From Streptomyces solicavernae (lineage in GTDB: Bacteria > Actinomycetota > Actinomycetes > Streptomycetales > Streptomycetaceae), in contig NZ_JASCIR010000027.1 of assembly GCF_029968095.1 (NCBI RefSeq), positions 1 through 64,000 on the forward strand: 64,000 bases of DNA, written 5' to 3'. Shown piece by piece: positions 51,216-59,899 of this stretch (the stretch's first letter is position 1; each line of letters begins with the position of its first letter). Position numbers and translations under genes: made by a program. The notes below the pieces were generated by a model. It was not told the origin of the DNA. It saw only the letters and a list, made by a program, of their open reading frames with translations, and ran no database searches.

Positions 51216-52826
51216 CTACGCGGCGGGCGCCGACCACCCCACCGGCTTCTCCGGCGGCCGCCGGACATAGTGCCGCAGCACCCCGCTCCGCGTCCGGTAA
51301 TCGGCCCGCAGCAGGAACTCCTCGCTCACGACGGTGAGTTTGGCCCGCTCGGTCGCACTCTTCGGGTCCCACGCGGTGCTCGCCGCGTACGGCTCCGCGA
51401 GCAGCCACACGTGCTCCAGGTCCGCGAGCCGCCGCCGCAGCTCCCCGGGGCCGGTCTCCTGTCCGTACAGCGTCCCCGAGGCGGCCGCGGTGCGCGCGAG
51501 GGCGATGTCGTTGGTGTTCTGGAACTCGCGCGGGTAGGCCAGCGCGGTGCGCCGCGCGACGGACGGGAGGTACAGCATCGCGTCACCCGGACCGATCCGC
51601 TCCGCCACGACCTTGGCGAGCGCCGCCGGGTCGTCGGGCCGCTGGTCCGTCGTACGGTCTCCCTGGTGCAGCGGCAGCTGCCAGCAGAACGCGAGCGCGA
51701 CCACCGCGGCCCCGAAGAGCGCGCCGCCCGCCCGGCGGCCCGGCCGGGAACGCATCATCCGGAAGCCGCGGGCGATCCGCTCGGCACCGGCGGCGGCGCA
51801 CAGCGGCACACCGGCGAGCGCGAAGAACAGGAAGCGGTCGTGGTGCAGCGGCGCGTACTGGGAGGCGGCCAGGAGGACCGCGGGCGGCAGCACCATGAGC
51901 GGCATCGCGACCGCGTTGAGGGAGAGCCGGCCGGTGCGTTCGAGGGGCGAGTTGAGGGAGACGCAGGCGAGCAACAGGGCCGCGGTGAGGACGAGTTCGG
52001 TCGGCCCGGCGAAGGCCTTGAGGAGAGAGGCGGAGCTGCCCTCGTCGGCGGCCGCGAGCCAGGCCGGGTGCCCGCTCTGGCCGAGGGTGAGCCGGGCCAG
52101 CGGCAGCAGCACGGTGAGCGTGGCGCAGCCGCAGACGGCCCAGTTGCGCCAGGCCTGCCGGTCGAGGCGTTTCCAGGACAGCAGCAGCGTGACGGCGTGC
52201 GCGAGCAGGATCAGCGCGGCGAGCTGGTGCAGCAGCACGGTCGCGGTGACGACGGCCCCGTACAGGCACCAGTCCTTGACGCGGCCCTGCCGTACGGCCC
52301 GGACGAGCAGCAGCGTGGCGCCGGTGACTCCGGCGGCGACGAGCGCGTAACTGCGGCCCTCCTGGGCGTAGTAGCCGGTGAGTGGGGTCGCCGCATAGAG
52401 GAGTCCGGCCCAGAGGCCGACGCGGGGGCGGGCGAGGCGGACGCCGAGTGCGGCGACGAGGCCCGCGGTCGCGGCCCCGGCGAGCACCGACGGCAGCCGC
52501 AGGGCGACCTCGCCGGGGTGCACGGAGAGCACGGCGTGCATGAGGAGGTAGTAGAGGCCGTGGACGGCGTCGGCGCTGCCGAGCAGCCGCACGATCTCGG
52601 GGAGCGAACGGGTGGCCACCTGGTGAGTGACCCCTTCGTCGCGCCACATGGACGCGCGGTCCAGGCCCCAGAGGCCGAGGACGAGCATGGCGGAGGCGGG
52701 AACGAGCACGGCCGTGACGGCCGGCCTGGCGGTGAGCGCCGCCCATGCGGTGCGGACGTGGCCCGGCGCGGCGGCCGTGGCGGACGGTCCGGCAGCGAGG
52801 GCCGCGCGAAGAGTCGTGACCTGCAT
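51216..52826 (-). CDS. GT39/PMT-like membrane glycosyltransferase
   Basis: The 536-residue protein has about ten to twelve transmembrane helices and the early acidic motif MWRDEG in the first external loop, followed by LYYLLMHAVL and LPSVLAGAATAGL, as in GT-C enzymes of the mannosyltransferase/ArnT type. These use a polyprenyl-phosphate sugar and act on the outer membrane face. The substrate is unknown. The ATG at 52826 is 82 bp from the divergent GT87-like gene, so the two may share a control region. Confidence 0.85.
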   Translation of the reverse strand: MQVTTLRAALAAGPSATAAAPGHVRTAWAALTARPAVTAVLVPASAMLVLGLWGLDRASMWRDEGVTHQVATRSLPEIVRLLGSADAVHGLYYLLMHAVLSVHPGEVALRLPSVLAGAATAGLVAALGVRLARPRVGLWAGLLYAATPLTGYYAQEGRSYALVAAGVTGATLLLVRAVRQGRVKDWCLYGAVVTATVLLHQLAALILLAHAVTLLLSWKRLDRQAWRNWAVCGCATLTVLLPLARLTLGQSGHPAWLAAADEGSSASLLKAFAGPTELVLTAALLLACVSLNSPLERTGRLSLNAVAMPLMVLPPAVLLAASQYAPLHHDRFLFFALAGVPLCAAAGAERIARGFRMMRSRPGRRAGGALFGAAVVALAFCWQLPLHQGDRTTDQRPDDPAALAKVVAERIGPGDAMLYLPSVARRTALAYPREFQNTNDIALARTAAASGTLYGQETGPGELRRRLADLEHVWLLAEPYAASTAWDPKSATERAKLTVVSEEFLLRADYRTRSGVLRHYVRRPPEKPVGWSAPAA

Positions 52827-52908
52827 GCGCCACAGTTTGTGCTATTAACTCACCGATCCTGTGGATTGACGGCTCCTCAGGTGGTTCGTGCGACCTACGC
52901 TGCCCTCG

Positions 52909-54225
52909 ATGACGACCACACTCCTGCCGCCCCGGCCGGAATTCCCCGGACCCGGCCGCCGCACCGCCGCCCGCACGCTGTTCACCCTGGCCGCCCTGGG
53001 TGTGACCTGGGTGGCCACGCGCGCTGTGATGCTGCTCCTGCTCGCCCGGGACGGCCGCCACCCGCTCGGCGTCGGCGGCATCGCCCGCGAGGTCCACACG
53101 CTCTACTTCCACTGGTACGGAGTACTCAGGCAGGGCGGCTTCCCCCTGGACGACCCGCTGTGGCAGTACCCGCCCGCCGCGGGCCCGGTGCTGCTCTCCC
53201 CCGGACTCCTGCCCGGACTCAGCTATTTCCAGGGCTTCGTCGCCCTCGCGCTGCTCGCGGACGCCGCCGTCGCCTGCGCGCTCGCCCGCGTGGGCGCCCG
53301 CCCGGGGCGCCGCCTCGCCGGGGCGGCGCTCTGGGTCGGCGGGCTCCCGCTGCTCCTGCACATCCCGCTGGCGCGGTACGACCTGCAGGTCACCGCGCTC
53401 GCCGTGCTCGCCCTGCTCTGCGCGGCGCGCAGACCCCGTACGGCCGGGGTGCTCGCCGCGGTCGGAGCCCTGGTGAAGCTCTGGCCGGCGCTCGCGCTGC
53501 TCGGCGTGGAGCGCGGGCGGGCCACGCGCGCGACCTGGGGCTCCGCGCTCGCCGCCGCGGCGGCCCTGCTGCTCGTGCTGGCGGCCGTCTTCGACCACCT
53601 CTTCGGGTTCCTGCGCCAACAGGGCGGGCGTGGCGTGCAGATCGAGTCGGTGGGCGGCACGGTGCTCGCGTTCGCGCGGCTGGCGGGGCAGCCGCTGCGG
53701 GTGGAGTACCGCTTCGGAGCGATGGAGTTCACCGGTCCGTACGTCGGCGCGGTCGCACAGGCGTCGCTGCTCGCGACCGGGCTCGGCTGCGCGGCGCTGC
53801 TGCTGTGGCGGGTGCGGGCGCGGCACTGGACGGAGGCGACGCCGTTCGACGCGGCGCTGTGCGCGGTGCTGCTGTTCACCGTCACGAGCCGGGTGATCAG
53901 CCCGCAGTACCTGATCTGGCTGCTCGGCCTCGCCGCGGTCTGCCTCACCTCGCGCGCGACCAGCCAGCGCCCGGCGGCCGCCCTGGTGACGGCCGCGGCG
54001 GCGGTCACCACGCTCGGGTACCCGCTGCTGTACGAGGAGGTCATGGCCGTCACCTGGACCGGAACCTGTGTCGTGTGCGTGCGGAACGCCCTGCTCGTCA
54101 CAGCCGTCCTGCTGTCGTGGCGGGGGCTCTGGAGATCCGGCGTCCAGGCCGGGCCGCCACCGCGGGCGGACCTCCGCCACCTGCCGCCGGTCCCGCTGCC
54201 GCCCACCCCCACCAAACCCCACTAG
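52909..54225 (+). CDS. GT87-like polytopic membrane glycosyltransferase
   Basis: The 438-residue protein has about ten hydrophobic segments and motifs of the DUF2029/GT87 class (YFHWYGVLRQGGFPLDD, WQYPPAAGP, HIPLARYDLQV, ALVKLWPALALLG). Relatives use polyprenyl-phosphomannose in actinobacterial envelope glycan synthesis. ATG 52909 is chosen; a GTG at 52888 with AGGTGG just before it would add seven residues. Its C-terminal 35 residues are a Pro/Arg-rich cytoplasmic tail. Together with the divergent GT39-like gene it suggests late, external decoration of the polymer. Confidence 0.82.
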   Translation: MTTTLLPPRPEFPGPGRRTAARTLFTLAALGVTWVATRAVMLLLLARDGRHPLGVGGIAREVHTLYFHWYGVLRQGGFPLDDPLWQYPPAAGPVLLSPGLLPGLSYFQGFVALALLADAAVACALARVGARPGRRLAGAALWVGGLPLLLHIPLARYDLQVTALAVLALLCAARRPRTAGVLAAVGALVKLWPALALLGVERGRATRATWGSALAAAAALLLVLAAVFDHLFGFLRQQGGRGVQIESVGGTVLAFARLAGQPLRVEYRFGAMEFTGPYVGAVAQASLLATGLGCAALLLWRVRARHWTEATPFDAALCAVLLFTVTSRVISPQYLIWLLGLAAVCLTSRATSQRPAAALVTAAAAVTTLGYPLLYEEVMAVTWTGTCVVCVRNALLVTAVLLSWRGLWRSGVQAGPPPRADLRHLPPVPLPPTPTKPH

Positions 54226-54261
54226 TCGGACAATTCCCTGTAACAGCTAAAATTCCGAGCT

Positions 54262-55899
54262 ATGAACAGCGCTCCGCCTCAGCAGCCCCAGGTCTGCGTC
54301 GTCGTCATCGGATTCAACGACGCGGCCCATGTGGCGGACGCGGTGCGCTCGGCGCTCGAACAGGGCCCCGCGGTCCGCGAGGTCATGGCCGTCGACGACT
54401 GCTCCACCGACGCGAGCCCCGAACTCCTCGGCCGCCTCGCCGCCGAGGACCCGCGCCTCAAACTGGTCCTGCGCTCCGCCAACAGCGGCGGCTGCGGCAC
54501 CCCGCGCAACGACGGCATCGACGCCTGCACCTCGCCGTACGTGATGTTCCTGGACAGCGACGACACGCTGCCGCCCGGCGCCGTCGACGCCCTGCTCTCC
54601 GCCGCGACCGAGCACGGCACCCAGGTCGCCGCCGGCCGCTGCGTCCGCCTCGAACTGCCCTCCGGGCGGCGCGTCCCCTGGCAGCCCGAGCTGTACGACT
54701 CCCCCGCGATCGTCGAGCGCCCGGAGCAGCGGACCCGGCTCGTCCACGACACCCTCTGCGTCAACAAGCTCTACCGCACCGACTTCCTGCGCGAGCACGG
54801 CATCCGCTTCCCCGACGGCCGGTTCGTCTACGAGGACTTCGTGTTCTCCGCGCGCGTGCTCGCCGCCGCCCCGCGCCTCGCGCTCGTCACCGACACGGTC
54901 TACGTCTGGCACGTCCGCCGCTCCGCCACGAAGCTCTCCCTCTCCCTGGACCGGGCGGGCGTCGCGAACTGGCAAGCCCGCGTCGAGGCCCACCGCCAGG
55001 TCGTCGAGATCCTCCTGGACGCCGGCGAGAAGCAGCTGGCCCGCGCCTCCCGCGCCAAGTTCCTCGACCACAGCCTGCGGATGTACGCCAAGGAGCTCGA
55101 CCAGCGCAGCGCCGAGTACCGCCGCGCCTGGTGGGACAGCACGCGCGCGTACCTGCGGACCTTCGACGACGCCGACTTCACGCTCGCGCCCGCGCCCGGC
55201 CGCGTCATCGGCCGCGTCGTCCTGGCCTCCCCCGACCCGGTCGACCTGGACCGCCTCAAGCAGGTCGCCGCCCGCCCGGCCCGGCTCGTCCCGCCGTACG
55301 CACAGGCCGCCGACGCCACGCCGGTCTGGTCCGAGCAGCTGCCCCAGGTGACGCTCGATCACCTCCTGGTCCGCCCGATGCGGGTGCTCCCGCTCGCCGT
55401 CGACGCCGAACTGCGCCCACGCGCGCGTGCCTCCGCACTCCGGCTGCGCCTCCACGACCTGTACGGCAGGGCGAGCGCGGCCGACCCGACCACCGTCGAC
55501 GTCGAACTGCGCCACCGCGACACCGGCCGCCGCGGACTCCGCCGTACAGCGGCATGGTCACCGGAGCGCGCCGGAGCCGCCTGGACCGCCCTGCTCCTGC
55601 TCGACCTGGCCGCGCTCCACACCGGCGTGTGGGACATCAAGGTGCGGGTCCGCTTCGCGGACGGGACGGCGCGCGACACGACGGTGCGCGCGGTCGAGAA
55701 CGCGGGCGTGCTGCGGTCCACAGCCCGCCCGCACCCGCGCCGCGGCGTACTGCTCGTGCGCCCGTACGCCACCGCCTCTGGCAACCTCGCGCTACGCCTG
55801 TCGGTCGGGACGCGAAGCGCGGCGGGCATGCTGCGACGGAAGGCGGTACGGGTGCTGAAATTCAGCCCCTCGGGCACATCCAGCCCGTCCGGCGTTTGA
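54262..55899 (+). CDS. GT2 glycosyltransferase with C-terminal beta-rich domain
   Basis: The 545-residue protein has an N-terminal GT2 domain (VCVVVIGFNDAAHVADAV, VDDCSTDASPELL, MFLDSDDTLPPGAV) and a C-terminal region (about 380-530) resembling the beta-rich linkers of the polymerase fusions here, but no TagF domain. It transfers a sugar within the wall-polymer pathway. The last 12 residues (FSPSGTSSPSGV) and the stop are encoded by a dispersed intergenic repeat, so the original C-terminus has been replaced or extended. Confidence 0.87.
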   Translation: MNSAPPQQPQVCVVVIGFNDAAHVADAVRSALEQGPAVREVMAVDDCSTDASPELLGRLAAEDPRLKLVLRSANSGGCGTPRNDGIDACTSPYVMFLDSDDTLPPGAVDALLSAATEHGTQVAAGRCVRLELPSGRRVPWQPELYDSPAIVERPEQRTRLVHDTLCVNKLYRTDFLREHGIRFPDGRFVYEDFVFSARVLAAAPRLALVTDTVYVWHVRRSATKLSLSLDRAGVANWQARVEAHRQVVEILLDAGEKQLARASRAKFLDHSLRMYAKELDQRSAEYRRAWWDSTRAYLRTFDDADFTLAPAPGRVIGRVVLASPDPVDLDRLKQVAARPARLVPPYAQAADATPVWSEQLPQVTLDHLLVRPMRVLPLAVDAELRPRARASALRLRLHDLYGRASAADPTTVDVELRHRDTGRRGLRRTAAWSPERAGAAWTALLLLDLAALHTGVWDIKVRVRFADGTARDTTVRAVENAGVLRSTARPHPRRGVLLVRPYATASGNLALRLSVGTRSAAGMLRRKAVRVLKFSPSGTSSPSGV

Positions 55900-56010
55900 G
55901 ATTGGGGGAGGGGCCCGGGGGCGGAGCCTCCGAAGCCGACCGCAGGTCTTTCGGGAAGGGGCGGGGAGGGGATCAAAAATGAGCCCGTCCAGCGATTGAG
56001 GACGAGCCCG
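55860..56010. repeat. Dispersed GC-rich intergenic repeat (copy 4)
   Basis: It contains CCAGCCCGTCCGGCGTTTGA, GGGGGCGGAGCC and CTTTCGGGAAGGGGCGGGG, then a second GAGCCCGTCCAGCGATTGAGG. It starts inside the end of the GT2 gene and reaches toward galE. Confidence 0.75.
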
Positions 56011-56125
56011 AAGGGCGATCGACGGCGCCCGAGCCGACAGCGCGGGACGGACCACCGGAACCACGGCCGACCCCAGCACGTTACCGTCACACCACCACAA
56101 ACATCGCACGCGGAACAGGGTGACC

Positions 56126-57142
56126 ATGACCTGGCTGATCACCGGCGGAGCCGGCTACATCGGGGCGCACGTCGTCCGCGCCATGAAGGAGGCGGGCGAG
56201 CAGGCGGTCGTCCTGGACGACCTCTCCGCCGGAGTCGCCGGGCGCATCCCCGAAGGTGTCCCGCTCGTCCAGGGCTCCACCCTCGACCGGCCGCTGCTCG
56301 ACCGCGTCCTCGCGGACCACGGCATCACCGGCGTCATCCACCTCGCGGCGAAGAAGCAGGTCGGCGAGTCCGTGGAGCAGCCGCTGCGCTACTACCGGGA
56401 GAACGTCGAGGGCCTGCGCGTCCTCCTCGAAGCGGTCGTCGACGCGGGCGTCCCGAGCTTCGTCCTCTCGTCCTCCGCCGCCGTCTACGGCATGCCGGAC
56501 GTCGACCTCGTCACCGAGGACACCCCGTGCGTGCCGATGAATCCGTACGGCGAGACGAAGCTCGCGGGCGAGTGGCTGGTGCGCGCGGCCGGCCGGGCGC
56601 ACGGACTGTCGACGGCCTGCCTGCGGTACTTCAACGTGGCGGGCGCGGCGGCCCCCGAGCTCGCCGACACCGGCGTGTTCAACATCGTCCCGATGGTCTT
56701 CGAGCGGCTCACCGCGGGCGAGCCCCCGCGCATCTTCGGCGCCGACTACGCCACCCCGGACGGCACCTGCATCCGCGACTACATCCATGTGGCCGACCTC
56801 GCCGACGCCCACGTGGCCGCCGCCCGCCGACTGGCCAAGGCGCCGAGGCCCGCCACGGCACCGGTCACGGCACCCGGGCCCGGCGCGGACCTGACGGTCA
56901 ACATCGGCCGCGGCGAGGGCGTTTCGGTGCGCGAGCTGATCGACCTGATCAACGACGTGACGGGGTACGGCATCGCCCCGCAGGTCGACCCGCGCCGCCC
57001 CGGCGACCCGGCGCGCGTCGTCGCCTCGGCCGAGCGGATCTCCGCGGAGCTGGGCTGGAAGTCGCGGTACGACGTACGCGCGATGATCACGTCGGCCTGG
57101 GAGGGCTGGGTGCACCGGCACCCGGAGGCGGCGCGCGGCTGA
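56126..57142 (+). CDS. galE: UDP-glucose 4-epimerase (GalE-type)
   Basis: The 338-residue enzyme has the NAD-binding motif TGGAGYIGAH, the VLSSSAAVYG serine region, YGETK as the YxxxK pair and RYFNVAGAA. It interconverts UDP-glucose and UDP-galactose, or the N-acetyl forms, to supply sugar donors. The ATG at 56126 is preferred over the GTG at 56120, which sits on the ribosome site AGGG. In this locus it likely serves polymer synthesis rather than galactose use; no galT or galK is near. A short insert (APRPATAPVTAPGPG) before the C-terminal domain is unusual. Confidence 0.92.
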   Translation: MTWLITGGAGYIGAHVVRAMKEAGEQAVVLDDLSAGVAGRIPEGVPLVQGSTLDRPLLDRVLADHGITGVIHLAAKKQVGESVEQPLRYYRENVEGLRVLLEAVVDAGVPSFVLSSSAAVYGMPDVDLVTEDTPCVPMNPYGETKLAGEWLVRAAGRAHGLSTACLRYFNVAGAAAPELADTGVFNIVPMVFERLTAGEPPRIFGADYATPDGTCIRDYIHVADLADAHVAAARRLAKAPRPATAPVTAPGPGADLTVNIGRGEGVSVRELIDLINDVTGYGIAPQVDPRRPGDPARVVASAERISAELGWKSRYDVRAMITSAWEGWVHRHPEAARG

Positions 57143-57182
57143 CAACTCGCGGTACGCAGCTGACCAGCTCGCACTACGCACA

Positions 57183-57212
57183 GGGGGCGCCCGGAAGTCC
57201 GAGGGCGCCCCC
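57183..57212 (+). terminator. Terminator of galE
   Basis: GGGGGCGCCC (57183-57192) pairs with GGGCGCCCCC (57203-57212) around a ten-base loop, 41 bp past the galE stop and followed by TT. Confidence 0.88.
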
Positions 57213-57320
57213 TTCCGCGTACCCCCGCAGAGCACCCCCGTCCGCGTACCCCGCAGAGCGCCCCCTTCCGCGTACCCCCGCAGAGCGCCCGGGTTCCGCG
57301 TACCCCCGCAGAGCGCCCGG
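57213..57320. repeat. Four tandem repeats of about 28 bp
   Basis: Four copies of TTCCGCGTACCCCCGCAGAG plus a variable GCGCCCGGG-type spacer lie between the galE terminator and the end of the TetR gene. It has the spacing of a small array but no CRISPR-like unique spacers. Confidence 0.85.
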
Positions 57321-57326
57321 GCGGCC

Positions 57327-57938
57327 TCACAACTCCCGCAGCGCCGCCGCCGTGGCCGAGGCCAGCCTGCCCAGATAGCCCTTCGGCAGCCCGGTCCGCA
57401 CGACGACCGAGCGCCAGTACAGCGGGCCCGAGACCAGGTCGAGGGCGAGGTCCTCGTCGAGGCGGGCGCGCAGCTCGCCGCGGGCGACGGCCGCCTGCAC
57501 GATGCCACTGGCCACGCTGTGCTGTCCTTCGCGCAAAGCTTTCTGCAGGGCCTGGGCGATCTCCGGGTTACGGGCCGCCTCCGCCTGCAGGTCCGGGATG
57601 ATCTGCCCGGCCACCGGGTGCTTCAGGGCGCGCGAGGTGACCTCGTACAGCAGCCGCAGATCGCCTTCGAGGGTGCCCGTGTCCGGCGCCGGGAGGCCCT
57701 GCACCGCCACCGCGGAGACCAGGTCGAGGACCAGGTGCAGCTTGGACTTCCAGCGGCGGTAGACCGCCGTCTTGCCGACGCCCGCGCGGCGCGCGATGCC
57801 CTCGATCGACATGCGCGCGTACCCGACCGCGGCGAGCTCCTCGAAGACCGCGGCGCGAATGGCCTCGGTCACATCCTCACGGAGTACGGCGGCGCCCGCG
57901 GGGGCTCTGCGGCGGGTTCCACCGGGGCTTTCAGTCAT
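57327..57938 (-). CDS. TetR-family transcriptional regulator
   Basis: The 203-residue protein has an N-terminal helix-turn-helix (VTEAIRAAVFEELAAVGYARM, IEGIARRAGVGKTAVYRRW; about 22-68) and a TetR_C-like ligand domain. It is divergent from the TagG/TagH-like exporter genes with a 122-bp gap that contains a 26-bp imperfect palindrome. It probably represses the exporter, itself, or both, and responds to a cell-envelope-related ligand; that is inference from position. Confidence 0.9.
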   Translation of the reverse strand: MTESPGGTRRRAPAGAAVLREDVTEAIRAAVFEELAAVGYARMSIEGIARRAGVGKTAVYRRWKSKLHLVLDLVSAVAVQGLPAPDTGTLEGDLRLLYEVTSRALKHPVAGQIIPDLQAEAARNPEIAQALQKALREGQHSVASGIVQAAVARGELRARLDEDLALDLVSGPLYWRSVVVRTGLPKGYLGRLASATAAALREL

Positions 57939-57957
57939 GGGACCAGCATAGGACGGG

Positions 57958-57983
57958 ACGTCGAAACGGTTGCGTTCCGTCGT
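57958..57983. promoter_or_regulatory. Candidate TetR operator
   Basis: ACGTCGAAACG (57958-57968) and CGTTCCGTCGT (57973-57983) match as inverted repeats at 9 of 11 positions around GTTG. It lies 20 bp before the TetR start and overlaps the -35 of the proposed exporter promoter, the usual place for a repressor. Confidence 0.6.
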
Positions 57984-57999
57984 CGCACCGCCCTACTCT
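57970..57999 (+). promoter_or_regulatory. Candidate promoter of the exporter operon
   Basis: TTGCGT (57970-57975) and TACTCT (57994-57999), 18 bp apart, resemble a vegetative streptomycete promoter about 60 bp before the GTG start. Confidence 0.45.
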
Positions 58000-58060
58000 C
58001 GGCGTGACGACGATACGGGTCCGTCCCGACGTTGGTCTCGACGTAAGGAGCCGGTCGGCA

Positions 58061-59059
58061 GTGAGCCAGACGCTGGACACCCCCCAGACACCCGAGGCGC
58101 CCAAGACACCCAAGGCAGCCAGGGCAGCCAGGGCAGCCAGGGCAGCCAGGACACCCAAGGCGCCCGCTCAGGCGCAGGAACCCCTCGACGCCGCCGCGCT
58201 CGCCGCCCTGCACGGGCTCTCGGTCAGCAACGCGCGCCCCTCCCTGCCCCAGTACGTACGGCAGTTGTGGGCCAGGCGGCACTTCATCACTGCCTTCGCC
58301 ACGGCCAAGCTCACCGCGCAGTACAGCCAGGCGAAGCTCGGCCAGCTCTGGCAGGTGATGACGCCGCTCCTGAACGCCGCCGTCTACTACTTGATCTTCG
58401 GCCTGCTGCTCGGCACCAGCCGCGGCATCGAGGACTTCGTGCCGTTCCTCGTCACCGGCGTCTTCGTGTTCACGTTCACGCAGAGCTCGGTGATGGCCGG
58501 AACCCGGGCGATCTCCGGCAACCTCGGCCTGGTGCGCGCCCTGCACTTCCCGCGCGCCTCGCTGCCGATTGCGCTCTGCCTGCAGCAGTTGCAGCAGCTG
58601 CTCTTCTCGATGGCGGCGCTCGCCGTGATCCTCTTCTGCTTCGGGGTGCCGCCCACCTGGTCCTGGTTCCTGGTCGTCCCGGCCCTGGCGCTGCAGTTCG
58701 CGTTCAACACCGGGCTCGCGCTGGTCATGGCCCGGCTCGGCAGCAAGACACCCGACCTCTCGCAGCTGATGCCCTTCGTGATGCGCACCTGGATGTACGC
58801 CTCCGGCGTGATGTTCAGCATCAAGCAGGTCCTCCCCGAGCAGGGCGTGCCGCAGTTCGCGAAGGTCCTGCTCGCAGGCAACCCGGCGGCCGTCTACATC
58901 GACCTGGTGCGGTACGCCCTGATCGACAGCTTCGACGCGGGCCAACTCCCGTACGGCATCGGGGCGATGTGGGCCCTGGCGCTCGGCTGGGCCGTGGTGC
59001 TCGGCGTGGGCGGGTTCAGCTATTTCTGGAAGGCAGAGGAGACGTACGGCCGTGGCTGA
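58061..59059 (+). CDS. ABC-2 type polysaccharide/teichoic acid exporter permease (TagG-like)
   Basis: The 332-residue protein has six transmembrane segments in the ABC-2 pattern (LWQVMTPLLNAAVYYLIFGLL, FLVTGVFVFTFTQSS, NTGLALVMARLGSKTPDLSQL). It forms the membrane channel through which the lipid-linked polymer is flipped or exported, powered by the next gene product. The GTG start at 58061 has AAGGAG ten bases upstream. The first 55 residues hold an AARAARAARAART repeat tract of likely cytoplasmic, disordered sequence. Confidence 0.9.
   Translation: MSQTLDTPQTPEAPKTPKAARAARAARAARTPKAPAQAQEPLDAAALAALHGLSVSNARPSLPQYVRQLWARRHFITAFATAKLTAQYSQAKLGQLWQVMTPLLNAAVYYLIFGLLLGTSRGIEDFVPFLVTGVFVFTFTQSSVMAGTRAISGNLGLVRALHFPRASLPIALCLQQLQQLLFSMAALAVILFCFGVPPTWSWFLVVPALALQFAFNTGLALVMARLGSKTPDLSQLMPFVMRTWMYASGVMFSIKQVLPEQGVPQFAKVLLAGNPAAVYIDLVRYALIDSFDAGQLPYGIGAMWALALGWAVVLGVGGFSYFWKAEETYGRG
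58112..58150. repeat. 9-bp repeats in the exporter permease gene
   Basis: AGGGCAGCC repeats four times in frame and encodes the AAR triplets of the N-terminal extension. Confidence 0.75.
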
Positions 59060-59876
59060 CACCCTCATCAGGACCGCACCCGAAGCCGGGGCGGCGGGCA
59101 GCGACCCGCGCACCCCCACCGTCATCGCGGACGGCGTCGACATCGTCTACCGCGTCAACGGCACCGGAGCGGGCCGCGGCAGCGCGACCGCCGCGCTCAA
59201 CCGCATCGTCCGGCGCACGAAGCACGCCGAGCGCGGAGTACGCACGGTGCACGCCGTCCGGAACGTCTCGTTCACCGCGTACAAGGGCGAGGCCATCGGC
59301 CTGATCGGCACCAACGGCTCGGGCAAGTCCACGCTGCTCAGGGCCGTCGCGGGCCTCCTGCCGACGGAGAACGGCCGGATCTACACCCACGGCCGGCCTT
59401 CTCTGCTCGGTGTCAACGCCGCCCTGATGAGCGACCTGACCGGCGAGCGGAACGTCACCCTCGGCGGCCTCGCCATGGGCATGTCCCGCGAGCAGGTCCG
59501 CGAACGGTACGACGGCATCGTGGAGTTCTCCGGCATCAACGAGAAGGGCGACTTCATCACCCTGCCGATGCGCACGTACTCCTCCGGCATGGCCGCCCGC
59601 CTGCGCTTCTCCATCGCCGCCGCGAAGGACCACGACGTACTCCTGATCGACGAGGCCCTGGCGACGGGCGACCGCACGTTCCAGAAGCGCTCCGAGGCCC
59701 GCATCCGCGAACTGCGCGCCACCGCCGGCACGGTCTTCCTGGTCAGCCACAACAACAAATCCATCCGCGACACCTGCGACCGTGTCCTCTGGCTGGAGCG
59801 CGGCGAACTCCGGCTGGACGGCCCGACGGCGGAAGTACTCAAGGAGTACGAGAAGTTCACGGGCGCCGGGAAGTAG
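59052..59876 (+). CDS. ABC exporter ATP-binding protein (TagH-like)
   Basis: The 274-residue ATPase has Walker A GTNGSGKST, a YSSGMAARLRFSIA signature in place of LSGGQ, Walker B VLLIDEALATGD and the switch SHNNKSI, in which the usual His-Asp is changed. This signature form is typical of O-antigen and teichoic acid exporters (Wzt/TagH class). The GTG start overlaps the permease gene by eight bases. There is no C-terminal polymer-binding domain of the Wzt type. It drives export of the wall polymer made by the surrounding genes. Confidence 0.93.
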   Translation: MADTLIRTAPEAGAAGSDPRTPTVIADGVDIVYRVNGTGAGRGSATAALNRIVRRTKHAERGVRTVHAVRNVSFTAYKGEAIGLIGTNGSGKSTLLRAVAGLLPTENGRIYTHGRPSLLGVNAALMSDLTGERNVTLGGLAMGMSREQVRERYDGIVEFSGINEKGDFITLPMRTYSSGMAARLRFSIAAAKDHDVLLIDEALATGDRTFQKRSEARIRELRATAGTVFLVSHNNKSIRDTCDRVLWLERGELRLDGPTAEVLKEYEKFTGAGK

Positions 59877-59888
59877 CCCCCGGCGCCC
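59861..59888. terminator. Bidirectional terminator around the exporter stop codon
   Basis: GGGCGCCGGG (59861-59870) pairs with CCCGGCGCCC (59879-59888); the stop TAG is in the loop. It separates two convergent genes only 23 bp apart. Confidence 0.82.
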
Positions 59889-59899
59889 GCACACAGAAC

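Noticed and set aside
51270-55982. Very long plus-strand frame of over 1500 residues
   Set aside because: It crosses several real genes on both strands, is rich in Arg/Ala/Pro and has no recognisable domain.
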